Origin: Haliotis asinina
Lineage: Eukaryota; Mollusca; Gastropoda; Lepetellida; Haliotidae
DNA: 64,000 nt
Assembly: GCF_037392515.1 (NCBI RefSeq)
Contig: NC_090292.1
Span: 43,699,747-43,763,746, forward strand
Reading direction: 5' to 3'
Shown here: positions 56,768-64,000 of the stretch, one piece after another
How the letters are laid out: each line of letters begins with the position of its first letter
How positions within the stretch are numbered: position 1 is the first letter of the stretch
Notes under the pieces: model-generated
Told to the model about the DNA's origin: nothing
Database searches by the model: none
Seen by the model: the letters and a program-made list of their open reading frames with translations, nothing else
Position numbers and translations under genes: made by a program

Positions 56768-57274
56768 GTTATTGTTGGACCTTTGTTGGAATAAACAGCA
56801 TTTACTAACTCACTCACTTACTCATCGCTCTTCTGATTTCTGTATGTTTCAACAACAGACAAACTACGTACTGCTTGTCAAGTATCAGATGAGCCAGTGA
56901 ACACGTTTGTGACAAGCAGGCGGGGCAAGTAATCTGGACGAATACACTTGGTTGCTACAGGTACATTGGCGATTAAACACGTGCAATACATGCTGACGGT
57001 GGTGTAAAATCAATACCGTTATTGTTTAATGCGTGTCTCGAAGAGCGATGCAGTTCAACAAAACACCATCATTCGCACTAGGAAATTGAACCTTTCAATA
57101 TTTAGACGACAACCTGTTTCCTTCTAGTTTCAAATAGAATGTTCTGGAGGGCGTTCCCATGCGAATTGGGGTCATTTGTAAGGTCGTGGCTCGTCTAGTA
57201 CTTGCAAAGCTGAAGATACGCATCACTTCCAAACCGCCATGATGTCAAAGAACTGACCTTTGTCAACCCATGAA

Positions 57275-57345
57275 CATCGTAAGAGGCGACTAACAGGATT
57301 TGGTGGTCAGACTCGCTTACTTGGTTGACACATGTCATCGTATCG
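57275..57345 (+). mobile_element. Abalone-type SINE, short fragment
   Basis: GTAAGAGGCGACTAACAGGA TTTGGTGGTCAGACTCGC and TTGGTTGACACATGTCATCG only. Confidence 0.65.
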
Positions 57346-57566
57346 TAAAAGCGTTAGAAAATGTTGTCGCTTGAATGTTTGTTTCAGACTTTATTAATTA
57401 CCCATTGCCATCCAACTGAGACAAAATGCTAAACAAATAATACTTAGGTTGATTGATGCGCATGAGTCAATCACCGGATTGTCGGGTCAATTAATTGCAG
57501 ACTGCAGACAAGCAACTCGAAATACTACTGAACTCGGGCGATTCAAAAGCTACGCGGGCGTATATA

Positions 57567-57693
57567 TACTGGACAAAATACGTTTGTGATATTGGTATTT
57601 CATTACTGATATTTTATGAGACTGTCAATAAATAAATAGATCATTATTCATAACTTCAAATTTGCACATATCCCTAACTGTTTTTGTCCAGTA
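57567..57693. mobile_element. MITE with TACTGGACAAAA termini, intron 3 of gene D
   Basis: 127 bp, ends TACTGGACAAAATA and complement, TA-flanked. Internally contains TCAATAAATAAATAGATCAT. Same family as 34066-34193 and 45810-45911. Confidence 0.7.
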
Positions 57694-57720
57694 TATTATA
57701 AACGTGGTGTTCCTAATATA

Positions 57721-57884
57721 CTGAGGGGAAAAAATAAGGGATCACTTGACAGGACAAGTGTTCCCTTATTTCTTCAGGTTTCCTCGCATAGCTTCGCCTT
57801 ATTTTTTCAGCTTTTATATCGCATAGCTTGTGAAGAAACTTGGAACGCTTTCTCTTTCACGAGATCCCTTATTTTTTCCCGCGG
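57721..57884. mobile_element. MITE with TA target site, 164 bp, intron 3 of gene D
   Basis: TA on both sides (57719-57720, 57885-57886). Inverted termini of about 40-48 bp (CTGAGGGGAAAAAATAAGGG and complement). It ends only about 18 bp from the exon 3 splice donor of gene D. Confidence 0.8.
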
Positions 57885-58638
57885 TATGTTATTGAGACGT
57901 ACCTGAAATGCACTGTTTATTGAAAGACCCTGTCAGATCTTTGACTTGCATGTGTTCTTCGTCAGATCGACCTCATATTCTTTTTTCTAAACAGATAAAA
58001 TTGGGCATACATTCAAACTTCACTACCGTTTGAGTTCAAATGAGAACGATTACTTCCAACAATGTAAATGCCTTTAGATTTAAAACAAACATATTAACCG
58101 TGAGCTGAGAAATCGGGAGGGTGGGTAGAAGATTGTATAGATAAGAGGGAGGTGTTCCAGTAGAGACACCGGAAAAGAAGCCATACGAGTCTTAACTTTA
58201 CCCGGAACTTTATATTGGAAGAGAGTACAGTATGGCATCCTAGGCGGGACATTGTCGTGTTTTCGCATTATCGCGCATTTGTGGGCCATTTGTCACCCAT
58301 CTTAGATTGGGTGACATTGCGACAACGCGACAGTTTCTACCATGGAAATTCTCTTTGGATGAATCGAAAATATTTTGCTTTCAAAACGCGATACTGCGAC
58401 ACAGTGACAACGCAACAAGTATCCTATATGACAAGGTTTGGTTACGTTTGCCTCATTTTTGTTTGCTTCCTGTGAGGGCGACAACACGTCAACGCGGCAA
58501 CTGTTATTCTGATGTTACTCACCCCTGCATAGTCTAAGATGATTTTGACATCCCCATTCCCCGTCCCGCCGGTCTCTTGACCCGCGTCACAGTAGATAAG
58601 TTCGTGGGCCTGTGGTTAAAATTAAATGCTGCACTGTG

Positions 58639-58899
58639 GTTAGTGAAGTTAGTTTTACGCCGCACGCAGCAATATATAAGCTATATGGTGTCGGTCTGTA
58701 TATAAGATAGTCTGGACGAGACAATCTAGTGATCAACAACATGAGCATAGACCTGCGTAAATGGGATCCCATGACTTGTGTCAACCAAGTCAGCGAGCCT
58801 GACCACCCTATCCCGTTAATAGCCTCTTGCGACAAGAATAGTCGCCTTTTATGACAGACATGGCTTGTGAAGACTTATTCTAGCACGGATCTTCACTGG
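58639..58899 (-). mobile_element. Abalone-type SINE, intron 1 of gene D
   Basis: Near full length, with a shortened (CACT)n end. Its 3' end lies about 30 bp from the acceptor of exon 2 of gene D. Confidence 0.88.
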
Positions 58900-59665
58900 T
58901 CACTGAATTATGCCGTTACAAAAATAACAAGAGTTACAGTTTGTCGTTGCTTTGCGACCATAATAATAAAAATAACATTTTGGATATATTTGCACCTCAA
59001 CTGCACTGCTCAATTCGGTTGTATCCCATTAGTCATACAGCCATTTTTCATACGGCCATTTTTCAACGGATTGTATTAACTGGTCATGTTCCTTAGGAAA
59101 CTCCTCCGCTTTCCTTATACAAGGTGATCGTCAAACATAATTCAACACTTCTAATCTGCATACTGATTGTTTTCAATATGTTCTTTGACAAGCGGGCTAA
59201 GAATTCCACTTCCAGTTCGAATTAAACTATTAAAGCGGATTTAAGGAAAAACACGATTTTTAAAAACTTTTGATTCTGCTCATGTTGCATATTGTTTAAG
59301 AATACTTACATAACTATTGACCTAAGATTATCATTATGGCAGCTTGTTGCAGTTCAATGTGCATATTACATAACATGCAAGACATTCACGATATGATTGC
59401 TCAGTGCGGCGTAAAACAAAACTCACTCCTTCACTCACCTAGAGATACAGAAAACGAAAACGATGGCATTTACCTCTTCTCTGTCAGGCTCGTATTCGTT
59501 GTCCTTTCCGGGAGAAGCAGGGCTACTGAGATTTCTTCTCCCCGCCAAGACGCAGGTGGGCAAAGGTCAGCGACGGAACATCCGACCAGAACGACAATGA
59601 TCAACCCAAATATCATGGTTGGTGGTGAGTGTTTCACCAACATGTCATCTGACACAGTCGTGCAA

Positions 59666-59689
59666 TATATACCCCTAAAAAGTCACGTG
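59666..59689 (-). promoter_or_regulatory. E-box plus TATA promoter of gene D
   Basis: On the minus strand CACGTG (59689-59684), 12 bp spacer with TTTTTAGGGG, then TATATA (59671-59666), 50-55 bp before the ATG. It matches the gene B module in order and exact spacing while surrounding intergenic sequence is diverged. So the promoter survives although the reading frame is damaged. Confidence 0.7.
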
Positions 59690-59719
59690 TCCTGGTTTAT
59701 ATTAATCCCGATCAATTTA

Positions 59720-60225
59720 TTTAGAGCATAAAATATTTTTATTTGGTATCACTGGTGTCATTTTTCCATTTCAATCAGGACATGTGTACCCTGTGATGTT
59801 TTTCATTCTGACCTGATTCTTTTCATTCTAAAATAATGTTCTACTTGACTAGATAGGTTTGAATGGAAATAACTGGAGGAATTTTAAAACATTAATTTCA
59901 TTTGAATTTTAGTCAAAACGCATACCCTGTGACCCTTTCATATTTATTAACAAAAATTTAATTTCTCTCTTAATTGATTTTGACGAAGACCAAACCCACT
60001 CACACAGTCATTCTCCGGATGGTACAAATCATACACTGAAAAATGGATTAGGGAATCTATTGGGGGACATTCGACATGAAACTGTATTATCACTCTTTGC
60101 TCAAAGAATTCTTGTCGCAAAATACAGTTTATAGATCAAGTTTCTTTCGAAATGTGAAAAAATACATTTGAGAGACCAGCTTATGAAAAAGTACCTGTTT
60201 TGCAATATGAATAGTATCTCAGGAT
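59720..60225. other. Upstream region of gene D, no gene
   Basis: AT-rich. 59735-59930 is similar in style to the AT-rich DNA upstream of gene B (32220-32400: GTCCCAAGGTATGCGTTTTG versus GTCAAAACGCATACCCTGTG reversed), so duplication of B/D may extend upstream. Confidence 0.45.
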
Positions 60226-60229
60226 CTTA

Positions 60230-60450
60230 TGCTGTATTAGCACACAATCGTACGTTGTTATCATACAAGCAAATGATCCTATGATGTTATCATACAAGCA
60301 AATAAATGAATGGTATTAATGTATTAGCACACGATCGTACGATGTTATCATACAAGCAAATGATCGTATGATGTTAAAGCATCCACACACGATCGTATGC
60401 TGTTAATATACCAGCACATGACCCTATTCTCTTAATATACCAGCACAAAA
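60230..60450. repeat. Degenerate tandem repeat, about 35 bp
   Basis: ATGTTATCATACAAGCAAAT GATCGTA and TATTAGCACACGATCGTACG recur about six times. Confidence 0.75.
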
Positions 60451-60732
60451 TTAGAAACGAGATGCAAGAGATATGCATTTAATGTACATATTAGACATCC
60501 GCTTTATGAATGTTAATCATATTTGTAGCTTGGACAACGTTTGCGAACGGTACGATTAGCATGTGAACATTGTAAAATCACAGTTAACACCGGAATACAG
60601 TTTTTAACCGCTAGTGTTGATCGACCACTGTGGGGATGATCTCTGATGGGGTTTGTTTGCTGGTGTCGATGCCACAGGCTCAATACAATGTTTCTGGGGG
60701 CATAAGTGAGCCAAAATATCACATTTCACAAC

Positions 60733-60962
60733 AGTACAGGAACTTGATGGTGGTCTTTATATCCAAGATCAGGGCCCTACGACAACAGTCCAACAGTGCA
60801 GGTACTTAAGGGTGGTCTATATATCCATGGTCAGGGCCATACAACAGTGCATGTACTTAATGGTAGTCTACATATCCATGTTCAGGGCAATAAAATAGTC
60901 CAGGGACTTAATGGTAGTCTATATATCCATGATCAGGGCAATACGACTACAGTCCATGTGAG
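60733..60962. repeat. Minisatellite, about 51-63 bp, four units
   Basis: ACTTAATGGTAGTCTATATA TCCATGNTCAGGGC... four copies; a fifth isolated unit in the same orientation is at 63072-63130, beyond the Tc1 element. Confidence 0.88.
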
Positions 60963-60974
60963 TAGCGGAAGAAA

Positions 60975-61125
60975 TAGGAAATCATGACAACGATACCAGT
61001 TTCCTCCCAATTTCAATGGAAAGCAATGAAGCGTGAGCGCGAGTAAAATTGAGTGAGGTACCAGATTGTTCAGTGGACCGCGAAAGACTCCCTAAAGACC
61101 TGGTAACAATGGGGACAAAGGAAGG
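60975..61125. repeat. Inverted repeat, left arm
   Basis: Reverse complement of 62905-63055 at about 85% by eye (CCTTCCTTTGTCCCCATNGT, CTTTAGGGAGTCTT, TCACTCAATTNTACTCGCGC, GAAATTGGGAGGAAACTG). The arms are about 1.8 kb apart and enclose the Tc1 element. Confidence 0.85.
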
Positions 61126-61272
61126 TATTGAACTGAGTGTGAATGACAGAGTGTGTGCATATAAAGTTTATTTTAAATAAGGAGTAAATTATTAAATATT
61201 AAATATGTTTGTTTTTAGTGACATTGTTCAATCATCAGATATCAGGAGGTTTATGCCTTACATATACATATA

Positions 61273-62569
61273 TAGTCTGGTTCATAATTATTGAGAATTT
61301 TTCTTCTTACTTTGAGCTATCCTAACACCTCAACTGATTCACTGATACTTAAAACTAAGTAATGGTATAAGGGAGGTAACTCATCTTGGCCTACTGAGTA
61401 TAGTACAATTAGAGTTACCTCCCCTGAATTTGTAGCAGACGTCATTTTCCTCAGCACTGTCAACAATGTCTGCTGAAGATAAAAGAAGGTTGATTTTTGA
61501 GTTGTGTAATCAAGGAATTGATGATGTAAATACATTGGCAGAGAGAACAGGAACTCCTCTTTCTACTGTGTATAGGATTAGGAAGAATTTTAAAGAGGGA
61601 AAGGATTTTGGGCACCAGAAAGGAGCAGGGAGACCCAGAAAATTGGACTTCTCAGATCGCGTCCGGCTGGGAATTTTAGCGTCTAAAAAGCAAAGGGCAA
61701 GCATCTCCAACATCAGGTATGAAATGATAGAAAGGGGATCAACAGTTGTATCAAATTCTACTGTTAGAAGAAATTTGATTGATCTTGGATGGGAGAAAAA
61801 GACTGGAATTCCTTCTCCTCTCATGAAACAAGAACATAAAGACAGGCGTGTTGAGTGGTGTTTGGCACATGAAAACTTTGACTGGGAAAATGTGATTTTT
61901 ACTGATGAAAGCTCAATATGGGTATATCCCAATAATGTGAAAATAGGGACAAAGTCTGCGTCAGCACCGTTGTATCGACGACCTAAATACAGCCCAAAGT
62001 TTCATGTATGGGGAGGGATCTCCTTATTAGGAACGACCCCGCTGTGTGTGTTTGAGGGAAATCTGACAAGTCAACGCTACACTAACATATTAGATAACTT
62101 TCTCCTTCCAAGTGCACATGTGTTTTATGGAAATGGCTGGATTTTGCAGCAAGATAATGATCCTAAACACAACGCAAAACATGCCAAGCAGTGGTTTCAG
62201 GAGAAAAATGTGACTGCATTACCATTTCCTGCATATAGTCCTGACTTAAATCCCATTGAGAACATTTGGGGGATGATGAAGGAATGTGTGAATCAAAAGG
62301 GGTTGACAAAAATTGAAGACATGAAGAGAGAAGTGGTCCGATACTGGGACAGCATAACTCACGAAACACTAACCTCTCTGATAGGAAGTATGCCTACCCG
62401 TCTTAGACTGTGCCGTGAAGCTCAAGGAGACTTGATAAAATATTAAATTGTTACCTACACAACATGAAAAGGTCAGTTCACTTTCACAATACATTCAGTT
62501 TTATCTGATTTGTTCTCGTTTAATAATATGAAATGTTTTAGCTATTCTCAATAATTTTGAACCATACTG
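61273..62569 (+). mobile_element. Tc1-like DNA transposon, apparently intact
   Basis: 1297 bp flanked by TA on both sides (61271-61272, 62570-62571), with about 26-bp inverted termini of the form YAGTMTGGTTCAWAATTATT. It contains one complete transposase frame (next entry). A second copy lies in inverse orientation at 5075-6370. The near-identity of the copies and the open frame suggest recent activity. It sits between the arms of a 150-bp inverted repeat. Confidence 0.92.
61466..62446 (+). CDS. Tc1/mariner transposase, DD34E
   Basis: 326 aa, normal for Tc1 transposases. Residues 1-110 form two helix-turn-helix DNA-binding units joined by the GRPRKL motif (56-61). The DDE domain follows: D147 in FTDESS, D230 in QQDNDPKH, and E265 in SPDLNPIENIWG; 34 residues between the last two make it DD34E, the Tc1 class. 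It cuts and pastes the element between TA dinucleotides. The start at MSAEDKRRL is the first ATG and fits the family. No stop or frameshift is seen, so it could be active. Confidence 0.93.
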   Translation: MSAEDKRRLIFELCNQGIDDVNTLAERTGTPLSTVYRIRKNFKEGKDFGHQKGAGRPRKLDFSDRVRLGILASKKQRASISNIRYEMIERGSTVVSNSTVRRNLIDLGWEKKTGIPSPLMKQEHKDRRVEWCLAHENFDWENVIFTDESSIWVYPNNVKIGTKSASAPLYRRPKYSPKFHVWGGISLLGTTPLCVFEGNLTSQRYTNILDNFLLPSAHVFYGNGWILQQDNDPKHNAKHAKQWFQEKNVTALPFPAYSPDLNPIENIWGMMKECVNQKGLTKIEDMKREVVRYWDSITHETLTSLIGSMPTRLRLCREAQGDLIKY

Positions 62570-62904
62570 TATGAATAAGCTTCGGGAAAGCAGTTAGCGT
62601 TGCTACTGTCTACAACTCGAACCCGTTTGTCAAGAAAACCGTAACTCTATATGAATTGTGTAGAGTAAATTGTCTTCTTGAACATATCATGCAATGTAAA
62701 ATACACGCACGCGCACACCCATACGTGAACACACTACGCAACGAGACACGTGCAAGACTGTTTCAACAACCTTCCTTTGGCAAGTAAACCGGAAGCGGTT
62801 CGCTAGCAGACGACAGTCCTGAAGCAGAGGAACGTTTTCATATCCAACCCACTAGCAGATGACGAACACCCATCGTCAGTACCATCCATAGTGGTCACCT
62901 CGAC

Positions 62905-63055
62905 ACCTTCCTTTGTCCCCATGGTTACCAGATCTTTAGGGAGTCTTCCTCTTCCCACTGCACAATCAAGGACCTCACTCAATTGTACTCGCGCTCACGT
63001 TTCAATGCTTTCCACTGAAATTGGGAGGAAACTGTTATTGTTGTCATGGCTCCCG
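62905..63055. repeat. Inverted repeat, right arm
   Basis: Pairs with 60975-61125. It is followed directly by a single unit of the 60.7-kb minisatellite in direct, not inverted, orientation. Confidence 0.85.
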
Positions 63056-63218
63056 ATTTTTCCTCCACTCAGGTACTTAATGGTAGTCTGTGTATCCAGG
63101 ATTCAGGGCCAGACGACAACAGTCCAGTTACTGAATACAGACCTGTGAAAATGCAGTCAAGAACCGAGCTTTGAGGTGCAGATTTTAAGTTCCGACATGG
63201 TCTTTCTGTAATTGACTT

Positions 63219-63465
63219 GTGAAGGTCCCCGGGTAGAATAGGCCTTCAGCAACCCATGCTTGCCATAAAAGGCGACTGTGCTTGTCGTAGGAGGTGACTA
63301 ACAGGGTCGGGTGGTCAGGCGCATGTTATCAGTTCCCAACTGCGCAGATTGATGCTCATGCTGTTGATCACTGGACTATCTGGTCCAGACTCGATTATTT
63401 CCACACCAGCGCCATATAGCTGGGATATTGCTGAGTGCGGCGTAAACCTAAACTCACTCACGCAC
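63219..63465 (+). mobile_element. Abalone-type SINE
   Basis: TTGTGAAGGTCCCCGGGTAG at the 5' end, GAGTGCGGCGTAAACCTAAA and CTCACTCACGCAC at the 3' end. Confidence 0.9.
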
Positions 63466-63897
63466 TTTCTGCAACCCCGCTTAATGCGGCACAAAACCAT
63501 ATACGCTCGCTCACTCTGTCGTAGGCCGGTACTCTCCCTGACGAAATTAAGACATCAGAAGTACAGTGTACTAAAGGTCAGGCTGCAGTGCACTGTACAG
63601 CAGGATATATCACTACAACACACTCCCGTATCGGACTTTAGGCAGTAACTGGTGGCCTTCTTCAGTGTTACGAATCAACACTGTGGATTCACGTCCACAG
63701 GATTGGACTCCTGTCCTTGAAGGTAACTCCTATGAATTATCCGTTGTTGTATGTGGGTTGAGACAGCTTGGGCGTGTCTCGTGTATATTTCCCCTTGGGT
63801 CCCTCAGGCTTGGATGTACGTGGCTGCGTACATGAAGAGGTCCCATTGTTTGGTGTAGCTGGTGTTGCTGAGAGATAGACACCCCTGTATCTCGCAT

Positions 63898-63948
63898 CAC
63901 CGTGTGTGTGTGCGTGTGCGTGTGCGTGTGCGTGTGTGTGTGTGCGCG
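63898..63948. repeat. (GTGTGC)n microsatellite at window end
   Basis: GTGTGCGTGTGCGTGTGCGT run, similar to the one in intron 1 of gene A. Confidence 0.9.
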
Positions 63949-64000
63949 CGTCTGTTTGTGTATCTCCCTCTACGTCTCTACGTCTCTTCTATTTGTGTGT

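Larger units (their letters stand above)
53718..59616 (-). pseudogene. Ependymin-related gene D, damaged paralog of B
   Basis: Six exons homologous to B: 59616-59474, 58609-58523, 57986-57903, 56431-56252, 54943-54846, 53783-53718. Exon 1 (MIFGLIIVVLVGCSVADLCPPASW) keeps signal peptide and first Cys. Compared with B: exon 1 is one base short after LLLPE, so the reading frame leaves the family sequence; exon 2 lacks 24 bp in frame (29 instead of 37 aa); exon 3 is one base short near TCKSK, giving a TGA; exon 6 has TAA as its fifth codon although the B-like end (LRRVLV, TGA) is still readable. Exons 4 (DDATFLYDVKMGF...VGD...NTYVPIQ) and 5 (DVFLDQTLTGNIVTPIP...CSSS) are perfect in length and frame. 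Splice sites, promoter and 3' UTR are preserved, so the decay is young. If the two single-base losses were assembly errors, only the exon 6 stop would remain and a slightly shortened protein could be made. Confidence 0.8.

Noticed and set aside
1-64000. LTR retrotransposon, retroviral or Polinton remains
   Set aside because: No long terminal repeats, gag, protease, integrase, capsid or envelope-like motifs were recognised; the retroelement pieces seen are LINE, SINE and possibly Penelope-like.

Overview
The window looks like a piece of a gastropod nuclear genome, most probably an abalone (Haliotis) or close relative. The reasons are: spliced genes with GT-AG introns; a secreted ependymin-related family of the type reported from abalone shell and mantle; and dozens of copies of short interspersed elements that end in a (CACT)n tail and share a 3' end of the form GGAATATTGCTNANNGCGGCGTAAAAC. 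I recall this tail from abalone microsatellite flanks; I could not search it. Nothing is bacterial: no operons, and no genuine rRNA or tRNA gene was found.

Layout. 1-17 kb is gene-free. It holds a decayed Mutator-like transposon (about 0.4-2.2 kb), a degenerate satellite and a segmental duplication (3.0-4.4 kb and 8.3-10.5 kb), a Tc1-like transposon (5075-6370), a foldback element (about 7.2-7.4 kb), a non-autonomous element related to the Mutator-like one (10.6-11.9 kb), a 5'-truncated LINE (13.3-15.2 kb) and a compound microsatellite (16.3 kb). 18.4-19.5 kb is an intact single-exon GT11 alpha-1,2-fucosyltransferase, preceded by seven exact-length 20-bp repeats.

The core of the window, 21-59.6 kb, is a cluster of four ependymin-related genes that I assembled exon by exon. 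A (minus, 28096-21024, 216 aa), B (plus, 32502-40198, 227 aa) and C (minus, 50935-43252, 227 aa) look intact. D (minus, 59616-53718) is a damaged close paralog of B. All four have six exons with the same intron phases (0,0,1,1,0) and nearly constant internal exon lengths (111, 85, 180, about 98 bp). A and B are head to head, B and C tail to tail, C and D in tandem. B and D also share a promoter module (CACGTG, 12 bp, TATATA) and a 3' UTR, so they are the youngest pair. Introns are loaded with SINEs, MITEs, decayed Tc1-like and LINE pieces, and minisatellites.

60-64 kb has minisatellites, a 150-bp inverted repeat and a second, apparently intact copy of the Tc1-like transposon (61273-62569), followed by a SINE and a GT-rich microsatellite.

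Functionally, the host genes are three probably working secreted glycoproteins of the ependymin fold and one Golgi fucosyltransferase. No pathway linking them can be read from sequence. The most interesting features are the EPDR cluster and its conserved promoter, a repeated exon border inside gene A, direct repeats bracketing gene C, the receptor-half-site-like array upstream of the fucosyltransferase, and a hammerhead-like tail nested in a LINE.
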